DNA of 19,409 bases from positions 1-19,409 of the forward strand of contig CAJOMY010000014.1 of NCBI GenBank assembly GCA_905235775.1, written 5' to 3'. Source of the stretch: an uncultured Bacteroidales bacterium. GTDB taxonomy: Bacteria; Bacteroidota; Bacteroidia; Bacteroidales; UBA932. Each line of letters starts with the position of its first letter. Positions within the stretch are counted from its first letter, which is position 1. Below are positions 1 to 6,748 of the stretch, piece by piece. Position numbers and translations under genes: made by a program. The notes beneath the pieces were generated by a model. The model did not search any database, was not told the origin of the DNA, and saw only the letters and a program-made list of their open reading frames with translations.

Positions 1-1215
1 GGCGGGCGGCGCCTCATTGGCACCCAGCCGGTGGGCGTTGGTCGCGCTGGCGATGGAGGCTTTGAGCAGGGCGTTGTGCTTCTGCACGGCGGCCAGGACA
101 TTCACGAAGAAGGTGACAAACTGCAAGTTGCCCTTGGCGTCCTTGCCAGGGGCCAGCAGCAGCGTGCCCTTGTCGGTGCCGAGCGACCAGTTGTTGTGCT
201 TGCCGGATCCGTTCACGCCGTCGAAAGGCTTCTCGTGCAGCAGCACCACGAAACCATGCTTGCGGGCGATGCGGCCCATCAGGTTCATCACAATCTGGTT
301 CTGATCGTTGGCGAGGTTGGTCTCACCGTAGATCGGCGCGAGTTCGAACTGGTTCGGGGCCACCTCGTTGTGGCGGGTCTTGATGGGAATGCCCAGCCGG
401 TGCCCGGCAATCTCCAGATCACGCATGAAGGCGGCCACACGCGTCGGGATGGCGCCGAAATAATGGTCGTCCAGCTGTTGGTTCTTGGAGGAGTTGTGCC
501 CGAACAAGGTGCGGCCGGTGATCATCAGGTCCGTACGGGCGGCGTAGAGCGCCTCGTCCACGAGGAAGTATTCCTGCTCCCAGCCCAGATAGGAATAGAC
601 CTTGTTCACACCCGGGTCGAAATATTTGCAGATGGGCACGGCAGCGTCGCTGACGGCCTTGAGGGCCTTCTTGAGCGGGGTCTTGTAGTCGAGGGCCTCG
701 CCGGTATAGGAAATGAAGACAGTCGGGATGCAGAGGGTGTCGTCCAGGATGAAGACCGGGGAAGTCGGATCCCAGGCCGTGTAACCCCGGGCTTCGAAAG
801 TGGCTCGGATGCCGCCGCTCGGGAAGGACGAGGCGTCCGGCTCCTGCTGGGCGAGCATCTTGCCGTCGAAAGTTTCGATGACGCCGCCCTTGCCGTCGTA
901 GTCGATCAGGGAGTCGTGCTTCTCGGCCGTGCCTTCGGTCAGCGGCTGGAACCAGTGGGTGACATGCGTCACGCCGTGCTCCATGGCCCACTCTTTCATG
1001 CCGCGGGCCACGCCGTCGGCCGTCTTGCGGTCGAGGGCGTGGCCCCCTTCGATGCAGCCAAGCAAGGCGTGAAGACTCTCGGCGTCGAGATACTTGCACA
1101 TCTTCTTGCGGTCGAACACGAGTTCACCAAAATACTCGGAAGTCTTGCCTGCGGGGACTTCTGCCGGAACCTCTTTTCTCTCAAAGGATTCCTTGACCAA
1201 ATCAAATCTGTCCAT
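1..1215 (-). CDS. glnN: Glutamine synthetase type III, N-terminal part (cut by window edge)
   Basis: This enzyme makes glutamine from glutamate, ammonia and ATP in the cytoplasm and is the main ammonium-assimilating step in many Bacteroidales. The frame is open from an ATG at 1215 down to base 1, exactly 405 codons; family members have roughly 700-730 residues, so the C-terminal third or more lies outside. Recognisable type III features are the N-terminal start (MDRFDLVKESF), the segment RHNEVAPNQFELAPIYGE, the nucleotide-binding stretch NGSGKHNNWS (about residues 335-344), and LGANEAPPA at the left edge. No Shine-Dalgarno is seen before the ATG, which is usual for Bacteroidetes. The ATG lies 36 nt past the T tract of a strong terminator, and a Gln/Asn-rich mini-ORF lies further upstream, so expression is probably controlled by attenuation (inference). 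The identity is firm; the regulation is predicted. Confidence 0.95.
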   Translation of the reverse strand, partial: MDRFDLVKESFERKEVPAEVPAGKTSEYFGELVFDRKKMCKYLDAESLHALLGCIEGGHALDRKTADGVARGMKEWAMEHGVTHVTHWFQPLTEGTAEKHDSLIDYDGKGGVIETFDGKMLAQQEPDASSFPSGGIRATFEARGYTAWDPTSPVFILDDTLCIPTVFISYTGEALDYKTPLKKALKAVSDAAVPICKYFDPGVNKVYSYLGWEQEYFLVDEALYAARTDLMITGRTLFGHNSSKNQQLDDHYFGAIPTRVAAFMRDLEIAGHRLGIPIKTRHNEVAPNQFELAPIYGETNLANDQNQIVMNLMGRIARKHGFVVLLHEKPFDGVNGSGKHNNWSLGTDKGTLLLAPGKDAKGNLQFVTFFVNVLAAVQKHNALLKASIASATNAHRLGANEAPPA

Positions 1216-1251
1216 AATTACACTATAATGATTAACTAACAACTTCTACAT

Positions 1252-1289
1252 AAAAAGGAGAGAGGCTGGTCAACCTGACCAGCCTCTCT
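1252..1289 (-). terminator. Intrinsic terminator in the glnN leader (attenuator)
   Basis: On the minus strand a perfect 14-bp stem (AGAGAGGCTGGTCA with its complement, plus-strand arms 1276-1289 and 1259-1272) closes a 3-nt loop and is followed by CC and five T (1256-1252). The T tract exists only on the minus strand, so termination is directed leftwards, into glnN. It lies 36 nt before the glnN ATG and about 150 nt after the predicted promoter. No complete minus-strand gene ends nearby apart from the leader ORF and a transporter remnant 200 nt away. The best reading is a premature terminator of the glnN leader transcript. Confidence 0.85.
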
Positions 1290-1324
1290 GATATTCTGTT
1301 CAAAATATTTGCTTCTTCTAATCA

Positions 1325-1356
1325 TTGTGCCGCATCGGCTGGTGTTATACGCACAA
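1325..1356 (-). promoter_or_regulatory. Leader hairpin spanning the leader-ORF stop codon, carrying the antiterminator segment
   Basis: In the minus-strand RNA, UUGUGC (1356-1351) pairs with GCACAA (1330-1325). After one bulged base, GUAU pairs with AUGC. The 11-nt loop contains ACCAGCC (1343-1337), which is exactly complementary to GGCTGGT in the 5' arm of the terminator (1284-1278). The hairpin includes the last codons and the stop codon of the leader ORF, so a ribosome reaching the stop should cover both the hairpin and ACCAGCC. Pairing was found by eye and no energies were calculated. The role as antiterminator is inference. Confidence 0.55.
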
Positions 1357-1428
1357 AGAAGCGTCCGGGACCTGCTGGTTCTGGAAATTCTGCTTCTGAT
1401 TATTATTGAGCGTGCGTGTCACTACCAC
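1345..1428 (-). CDS. Putative Asn/Gln-rich leader peptide of glnN (27 aa)
   Basis: A short ORF runs from GTG at 1428 to TAA at 1347-1345. Residues 8-19 are NNNQKQNFQNQQ, that is five Asn and five Gln in twelve residues, encoded by AAT/AAC and CAG. The start lies about 10-15 nt after the expected transcription start, and the stop lies 55 nt before the terminator stem. A second in-frame GTG at 1422 is an alternative start; no ATG is available. The layout matches amino-acid leader peptides of the his/trp/ilv type: codons for the pathway product, a hairpin at the stop, then a terminator before the biosynthetic gene. The predicted role is stalling when charged Gln-tRNA (or Asn-tRNA) is scarce, letting transcription reach glnN. 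The ORF and composition are seen directly; translation and function are inferred. Confidence 0.65.
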   Translation of the reverse strand: MVVTRTLNNNQKQNFQNQQVPDASLCV

Positions 1429-1446
1429 TAAACCAAAAATTCGTTT

Positions 1447-1477
1447 CAAAGTTAAGAAGAAAATTTGACTATACAAT
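1447..1477 (-). promoter_or_regulatory. Predicted promoter for the glnN leader transcript
   Basis: On the minus strand TAACTTTG (1454-1447) matches the Bacteroidetes -7 consensus TAnnTTTG. ATTG (1477-1474) stands where the -33 TTTG box is expected, separated by exactly 19 nt. AT-rich sequence continues upstream to about 1500. The transcription start would fall around 1438-1443, just before the leader-peptide GTG at 1428. No other box of this quality was seen between here and the glnN ATG. Confidence 0.65.
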
Positions 1478-1493
1478 AGTTTTTAAAACTTTT

Positions 1494-1658
1494 TTAAGAT
1501 TTTTCTGCTGAAGGAAGCCTCCCCAGGAACATTTCCAGCATCCCGGTTATCTTCAGCCGTGCCGGAATGTGGGCATAGTTGGCCATCGATCCTACGTCAC
1601 CGAAGCCGGGCCCCACGTTGCCGATGCAGGCCACGGAGGCCGTCATCCCCGGGGCGCT
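1494..1658 (-). pseudogene. Remnant of a TrkH-type potassium uptake protein, C-terminal fragment
   Basis: The minus-strand reading 1658-1494 gives a peptide containing MTASVACIGNVGPGFG, then NYAHIP, then MFLGRL, then a stop. This resembles the last pore repeat of TrkH/KtrB transporters, where SVAxxGNxGPGFG is the selectivity-filter region and LGRLE lies in the following helix. Only about 50 residues are recognisable. Everything upstream is missing, and the end departs from the family directly after GRL, where Glu and a further helix are expected. The open frame continues upstream into nadE on the opposite strand, but that part is an antisense shadow. I read this as debris of a lost trkH next to the nadE promoter. 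The identification rests on memory of the family motif. Confidence 0.6.
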
Positions 1659-1726
1659 GCCCTCCCCTATGCTCAAGAAACAATGCAAGAATGACGCTCT
1701 GATCTCACAATAAAGGTAAAAAAACT

Positions 1727-1734
1727 TATATTTG
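1727..1734 (+). promoter_or_regulatory. Bacteroidetes -7 box for nadE
   Basis: TATATTTG matches TAnnTTTG exactly and ends 5 nt before the nadE ATG at 1740. The transcription start should therefore fall at or within a few bases of the start codon, giving a leaderless or nearly leaderless mRNA. No TTG at the ideal -33 spacing was found, so the upstream box is weak or absent. Confidence 0.55.
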
Positions 1735-1739
1735 CACCT

Positions 1740-3655
1740 ATGAACTGCTTTGGTTTCATTCGTGTGGCGGCTGCAATGCCGCGCGTACACGTGGCCGACC
1801 CGGCGGCGAATGCCCGGGAGATCGTGGAACTCTGCGGGAAGCTTGCAGAACAGGCTCCCTCCGTGGTCGTCTTCCCGGAGCTGGGCGTCACCGGCTACAC
1901 CTGCGCCGACCTCTTCGGGCAGAACCGCCTGCTCGCGGATGCGGAGCAGGCCGTCGCCGATGTCGTCGCCAAGACGGCGGGACTGGCTGCGATGGTCGTT
2001 GTCGGCGCCCCGGTGCGCCATGCCGCGTGGCCGCCCGAGGCGGGCGGATTCTGGGCATCGTCCCCAAGACCTATCTCGCCGGCAACGGCGAATTCTACGA
2101 ACCCCGTTGGTTTACATCTGCCCGCGTACTTCCCGAGACGGGCGTGCGCATCCGTTATGCCGGACAGGAGAACCTCCTGCTGAGTCCCCGCCAGCTCTTC
2201 CGCATCGGCGGCGCAACGGCGGCCATCGAGCTCTGCCAGGACCTCTGGGTGCCCGTGCCGCCCTGCTCGCAGGCAGCCCTCTCCGGCGCCCAGCTCATCC
2301 TGAACCTCTCCGCCAGCAACGACTACCTCTTCAAGCACGAATACCGCAAGAGCCTGGTCAGCGCGACTTCTTCGCGCCTGTATGCCGCCTATGTCTATGC
2401 CTCCTGCGCCGAAGGCGAATCCACCCAGGACCTCGTCTGGTCCGGCGCCTCACTGATTTGCGAGAACGGAAGCATCCTCGCCGAAGCGGAACGTTTCGCC
2501 CGGGGCAGCCGCTTCATCGCCGCCGACATCGACATCGAGCGCCTGGAGACGCTGCGCACCCAGGAGCATAGCTTCGGCTTCGAAGGGCCGGTGCCTCCCT
2601 ACACCCTCCAGGATGCCGGAGAAGCCGCCCCGACGGATTTCGAGGCGTCGCTGCTCCGCCCTGTCGAGCCGCATCCCTTCGTCCCCCAGGGCAATCCGGC
2701 AGAACTGGACATGCGCTGCCGCGAGATCCTCGCCGCCCAGGTGGCGGGCCTGGTCACGCGCCTGGAGCACATCCGCTGCAGGAAAGCCGTCATCGGCGTG
2801 TCCGGCGGCCTGGATTCCACCCTCGCCCTGCTCGTGACGGCGCTCTCCTTCGACACGCTGGGAATCCCCCGCAACAATATCATCGGCGTCACGATGCCCG
2901 GCTTCGGCACCACGCACCGCACCTACGACAACTCCGTGGAGCTGATGCGCGGGCTGGGCATCACCGCCCGCGAGATTTCCATCGTCCCCGCCGTCCGGCA
3001 GCATTTCGCCGACATCGGCCAGGACGAATCGGTCCATGACCTTACCTACGAAAACAGCCAGGCGCGCGAGCGCACGCAACTGCTCATGGACATCGCCGGC
3101 CAGGAAGGCGGCATCGTCATCGGCACGGGCGACCTCTCCGAACTGGCCCTCGGCTGGTGCACCTACAATGGCGACCACATGTCCATGTACGGCGTCAACG
3201 CCAGTGTGCCCAAAACGCTGGTACGCACCCTGGTGCGCTGGGCGGCGGACAACAAGTTCGGCGCCTCCGGCGACATCCACCGCACCTTGCTGGACATCGT
3301 GGACACCCCCATCAGCCCCGAACTCCTTCCCGCCGACCAGGACGGCAAGATCGCCCAGAAGACCGAAGATACCGTGGGCCCCTACGAACTGCACGATTTC
3401 TTCCTCTACCACTTCTTCCGGAGCGGTGCAGGCCCCGACAAACTGTTCTTCCTCGCCCGCAAGGCTTTCGCGGGAGTTTATGACGAACAAACCCTGCGCA
3501 AGTGGCTGGAGACCTTCCTGAAGCGTTTCTTCCAGCAGCAGTTCAAGCGGAGTTGCCTTCCGGACGGGCCGAAAGTGGGATCCGTGTCCCTCTCGCCGCG
3601 CGGCGACTGGCGCATGCCCTCCGACCTGGAGACCTGGTGGCCGCTCAGCCACTGA
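1740..3655 (+). pseudogene. nadE: Glutamine-dependent NAD+ synthetase, interrupted by a frameshift with a small deletion
   Basis: NadE performs the last step of NAD synthesis, amidating deamido-NAD with ammonia released from glutamine. The protein is split over two frames: 1740 to about 2026 gives the start (MNCFGFIRVAAA) and the nitrilase-type Glu (FPELG, residue 47). A second frame from about 2027 to 3655 gives the nitrilase Lys (IVPKTYL, codon 2066), the Cys (ELCQDLW, codon 2234) and the ATP pyrophosphatase loop SGGLDST (about 2801-2821). At the junction the first frame reaches VGAPVRHA and the second resumes at VAARGGRILG. Compared with the family about eight residues (around a LLNAAV-like strand) are missing, consistent with loss of about 22 nt. 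As written, the first ORF stops at 2183 after 147 residues. All catalytic motifs remain, and the enzyme is normally essential, so an assembly or read error is as likely as a true pseudogene. Confidence 0.85.
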
Positions 3656-3663
3656 ACCCATCC

Positions 3664-3690
3664 TGTCATTCTGAGCAAAGCGAAGAATCT
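3664..3690 (+). repeat. Copy of a dispersed 'HSEQSEE / RFAQND' repeat
   Basis: The 27-bp segment begins TGTCATTCTGAGCAAAGCG and translates as HSEQSEES on the plus strand and ILRFAQND on the minus strand. These peptides recur as spurious ORF ends in many Bacteroidetes and other genomes because the DNA is a widespread intergenic repeat. It fills most of the 41-bp gap between the nadE stop and the symporter start. Only one copy is present here, so its repeated nature rests on prior knowledge. Confidence 0.6.
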
Positions 3691-3696
3691 GCATCC

Positions 3697-5109
3697 ATGT
3701 TCGAAAAGCTGATTTCCATTCTCAACAATATCATCTGGAGCCCCGCCCTGGTCGTACTGCTGGTGGGAGCGGCACTGTACTTCTCCATCCGCACCCGTTT
3801 CGTGCAGGTGCGCCGTTTCGGGCTGATGATCCGATCGCTGTTCGCCCCGGCGGAAAGGTCCGGAGACGGCAGCAAACACGGCGTATCTTCCTTTGAAGCA
3901 TTCTGCATGGCCCTGTCAGGCCGCGTGGGCACCGGCAATATCGTCGGCGTGGCCACGGCCATCGCCCTGGGCGGCCCCGGTGCCATCTTCTGGATGTGGA
4001 TCATCGCCTTCTTCGGCGCATCGACAGCCTTCGTCGAGTCCACCCTCGCGCAGAAATATAAGTTCCATCATGCCACAGGCTTCCGCGGAGGCCCCGCCTC
4101 TTATATCGAGAAGGGCCTGGGCGTCCGCTGGCTGGGCGTTCTCTTCTCCGTGCTGATCCTGATCGGCTACGGAACCTTCCTGCCCACCGTGCAGGCCAAC
4201 AGCATGGCAGAAGCGCTGAACAATTCCTTCCGGCTGCCGCCCCTGGTCTCCGGACTGGCACTCGCCTTCCTGCTGGGGCTCGTGATCATCGGCGGCGTCA
4301 AGAACATCGCCCGCGTGGCCTCGATCGTGACGCCGTTCATGGCCCTGGGCTACTTCGTCATCACGTTCGTGGTCATCGCTCATCACCTGGATGCCCTGCC
4401 GGGCGTGTTCAGGCTCATTATCACCAACGCCTTCGGCATCCATCCCCTGGCAGGCGGCATCCTCGGCTCCACCATCATGATGGGCGTCAAGCGCGGCATC
4501 TTCTCCAACGAAGCCGGCGAAGGCGGCGGTGCCATCGTATCCGCGGCCGCCGCCGTCTCACACCCCGCCAAGCAGGGACTGGCACAGGCCTTCTCGGTCT
4601 ATGTGGACACCTTGATCATCTGCACCGCCACGGCCTTGATGATCCTCTGCTCGGGCTGTTACAACGTCTTTGACGCCAGGACAGGCGAAATGCTGGTAGC
4701 CAACGCCCCGCAGCTGGGCGAAAACTATGTGGGATTCACGCAGGCGGCCGTGGACTCCGTGTTTGCAGGTTTCGGCGGCACCTTCGTGAGTATCGCCCTG
4801 GTGTTCTTCGTCTTCACGTCCCTGATGGCCTACTATTTCTATGGCGAGTCCAGCATCATGCAGATCTTCGACGGACGTCCCGGCAAGCGGAAAGCCGAAC
4901 GGTACTGCATCTGGATCTTCCGCTTCACGCTGCTGGGCATGGTCGTTTTCGGCGCCATGCACGAAGCGGGCATCATCTGGCAGCTCGGCGACGTGGGCGT
5001 GGGCCTCACGGCCTGGATCAACGTCATCGTGCTGCTGATCCTCTGTCCGCAGGCCATCCAGGCCCTGCAGGAATTAGAATCCTCCCTCTCCAAAAAAAAC
5101 AGGAAATGA
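3697..5109 (+). CDS. Sodium:alanine/glycine symporter, AGCS family
   Basis: This is an inner-membrane carrier expected to import alanine or glycine with Na+. The 470-residue product has the family length and about ten or eleven hydrophobic segments, the first at residues 12-30. Family signatures are GRVGTGNIVGVATAIALGGP (about residues 73-92), GGPASYIEKGLG, and the segment FSNEAGEGGGAIVSAAAAV. The ATG at 3697 is chosen because MFEKLISILNNIIWSP is a normal family N-terminus; the open frame extends upstream only through the repeat and nadE. It follows nadE by 41 bp and its TGA overlaps the next start in ATGA, so translation of the two downstream genes is probably coupled. The exact substrate cannot be read from the sequence. 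Confidence 0.93.
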   Translation: MFEKLISILNNIIWSPALVVLLVGAALYFSIRTRFVQVRRFGLMIRSLFAPAERSGDGSKHGVSSFEAFCMALSGRVGTGNIVGVATAIALGGPGAIFWMWIIAFFGASTAFVESTLAQKYKFHHATGFRGGPASYIEKGLGVRWLGVLFSVLILIGYGTFLPTVQANSMAEALNNSFRLPPLVSGLALAFLLGLVIIGGVKNIARVASIVTPFMALGYFVITFVVIAHHLDALPGVFRLIITNAFGIHPLAGGILGSTIMMGVKRGIFSNEAGEGGGAIVSAAAAVSHPAKQGLAQAFSVYVDTLIICTATALMILCSGCYNVFDARTGEMLVANAPQLGENYVGFTQAAVDSVFAGFGGTFVSIALVFFVFTSLMAYYFYGESSIMQIFDGRPGKRKAERYCIWIFRFTLLGMVVFGAMHEAGIIWQLGDVGVGLTAWINVIVLLILCPQAIQALQELESSLSKKNRK

Positions 5110-5516
5110 CGCTGCAACCCTACCACCACGAAGTCAAATACTACGAGTGCGACCGCATGGGCATCACGCACCACTCCAATTACATCCGCATCATGGAAGA
5201 GGCCCGCATCGACTGGATGGACCAGCTGGGCTACGGTTTCGAGCGGATGGAGGCCGAGGGGATCGTCTCCCCCGTCGTGTCGCTGAGCTGCAGCTACAAG
5301 CACGCCACCACCTTCAAGGACGACATCGAAGTCTGCGTCAAGGTGACCGGGATGAGCGAACTCAAGATCGACTTCGCCTACACGATGCGCGTCGGCGGCG
5401 TGCTGGCCGCCACCGCGACCAGCACGCACTGTTTCCTGGAGGCGGGCCGTCCCGTCGTGCTCAGGGACCGCTTCCCGCAGCTGTATGATGCCATCCTGAA
5501 AAGCCTGGAAGCCTGA
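5106..5516 (+). CDS. Acyl-CoA thioesterase, YbgC/4HBT hotdog family
   Basis: This 136-residue protein has the single hotdog-fold length typical of the YbgC/FadM group. The N-terminal signature YYECDRMGITHHSNYIRIMEEAR carries the catalytic Asp and the helix start of 4-hydroxybenzoyl-CoA-thioesterase-like enzymes. A substrate is not predictable; family members hydrolyse short- or medium-chain or aromatic acyl-CoA in the cytoplasm. The start ATG overlaps the symporter stop (ATGA). In many bacteria ybgC precedes tol-pal genes, but here a transporter precedes it and a convergent lysA follows, so that context gives no support for a Tol link. Confidence 0.88.
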   Translation: MTLQPYHHEVKYYECDRMGITHHSNYIRIMEEARIDWMDQLGYGFERMEAEGIVSPVVSLSCSYKHATTFKDDIEVCVKVTGMSELKIDFAYTMRVGGVLAATATSTHCFLEAGRPVVLRDRFPQLYDAILKSLEA

Positions 5517-5590
5517 TGTCCCGGAGGATCTCGCCCTTCACCTGCACAACTGACACGGCCGCATTGGAGAGGGCAAAGGACAGGGAAAGA

Positions 5591-6748
5591 TTATCCTTCC
5601 CAGAAAAACGCCTCCGGCAGGGGGTGGCAGTTGTAGCGCGAGGCCATGGCTTCGCCGTAGGCGCCGGCGGAGCGGATGGCCACCAGGTCGCCCCGGCGGC
5701 ACTTGTCCATTGAAAACTCCTTGATGAAGACGTCCGAGCTCTCGCATACCGGTCCCACCACGTCATAGACCTCCTCAGGCTCGTCCGAAGTGAGGTTTTC
5801 CACCCGGTGGTAGGCCCGGTACATCGCCGGCCGGACCAGTTCGGTCATGCTGCCATCAATGATGGCGAACTGCTTGTGCGTGCCTTGCTTGACATACAGC
5901 ACGCGGGCGATCAGCGAGCCGCAGGGCGCCACGATGCTGCGCCCCGGCTCGAAGTGTACGATCGTCCCCTGCGGGAGTTTCAGATGCCGGCGGAATGTGT
6001 CGAACCAGGCATCGAAATCGGCGATCGGCAGGTGGTTGGGATGCTGGTAGTTGATGCCCAGGCCGCCCCCCACGTTGATGTCACCCACGGGACGGCCGCC
6101 GCGCTGCAGGCGCACGACCAGCTCGTTGATGCGGTTGCACAGGGCCGTGAAGTCGCTCATGTCCAAAATCTGCGAACCGATATGGAAATGCAGGCCGACA
6201 TAATGCACGTGCGGCAGGCGCAGCGCCAGGTCCATCACCGCGTCCAGCTGCTCGTAATTGATGCCGAATTTGTTCTCCGCCAGGCCGGTGGTGATGCCGG
6301 CATGCGTGTGCGCCCCGATGTCCGGATTGATGCGCAGGGCCACGGGGGCCACTTTCCCCGCCTCCCCCGCCAGGGCGTCGATAACCTCGAGTTCGGCGGC
6401 GGACTCCACGTTGAAACGGGAGATGCCGGCCTCCAGCGCCAAGCGGATCTCCGCATCGCTCTTGCCCACTCCGGCGAAGACGATGCCGTCAGGGGAGAAT
6501 CCGGCGGCAAGCGCCGCCTGGATCTCGCCGCCGCTCACACAGTCGGCGCCGAAGCCCCGCGCGGCGATCTCGGCGAGGATGCGCGGATTGCAGTTCGCCT
6601 TGACCGCATAATGCACCCGAAAGTCAGGATTGCGGTCCAGCCGGGCACGCACGACATCCAGCGTACGGCGCAGCAGGGGCAGGTCGTAGAAGTAGAACGG
6701 CGTCCGCAGACCCGCGAATTGCTCTACTGGGAAATCGCCTTTCAGCAT
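5591..6748 (-). CDS. lysA: Diaminopimelate decarboxylase
   Basis: LysA removes CO2 from meso-diaminopimelate to give lysine, using PLP. The product has 385 residues. The PLP Lys is residue 50 in VHYAVKANCNP. Other alanine-racemase-fold markers are HFHIGSQ, the glycine-rich GGGLGINY, EPGRSIVAPCG, the GPVCESSD cysteine loop and SAGAYGEAMASRYN near the end. The ATG at 6748 overlaps the lysC stop as TAATG, which both fits the family start (MLKGDFPVEQ) and suggests coupling. The open frame extends upstream inside lysC but without family similarity. It is the last gene of the long minus-strand operon and is convergent with the thioesterase gene, 74 bp away. A strong terminator was not found after it. 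Confidence 0.96.
   Translation of the reverse strand: MLKGDFPVEQFAGLRTPFYFYDLPLLRRTLDVVRARLDRNPDFRVHYAVKANCNPRILAEIAARGFGADCVSGGEIQAALAAGFSPDGIVFAGVGKSDAEIRLALEAGISRFNVESAAELEVIDALAGEAGKVAPVALRINPDIGAHTHAGITTGLAENKFGINYEQLDAVMDLALRLPHVHYVGLHFHIGSQILDMSDFTALCNRINELVVRLQRGGRPVGDINVGGGLGINYQHPNHLPIADFDAWFDTFRRHLKLPQGTIVHFEPGRSIVAPCGSLIARVLYVKQGTHKQFAIIDGSMTELVRPAMYRAYHRVENLTSDEPEEVYDVVGPVCESSDVFIKEFSMDKCRRGDLVAIRSAGAYGEAMASRYNCHPLPEAFFWEG

Noticed and set aside
31..1239. 402-codon plus-strand ORF over glnN
   Set aside because: It is antisense to clear glutamine synthetase sequence and its translation has no recognisable domain; high GC leaves few stops in this frame.
1252..1289. The 1252-1289 hairpin as an ordinary gene terminator for the trkH remnant, or as a bidirectional terminator
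   Set aside because: It is more than 200 nt from the remnant's stop, with a promoter and mini-ORF in between. The T tract is only on the minus strand and no plus-strand gene ends near it.
1659..2021. Upstream part of the minus-strand frame containing the trkH fragment
   Set aside because: It is antisense to nadE and shows no transporter similarity; only the stretch below about 1658 resembles TrkH.
3502..3696. Upstream extension of the symporter frame
   Set aside because: It runs through the repeat and the nadE 3' end; the family N-terminus begins at the ATG at 3697.
5517..5590. Convergent gap between ybgC and lysA: possible shared terminator, or a coding remnant (a minus-strand frame reads LSLSFALSNAAVSVVQVKGE)
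   Set aside because: No stem with a T tract was found on either strand. The peptide is only vaguely protein-like and I could not match it to a family.
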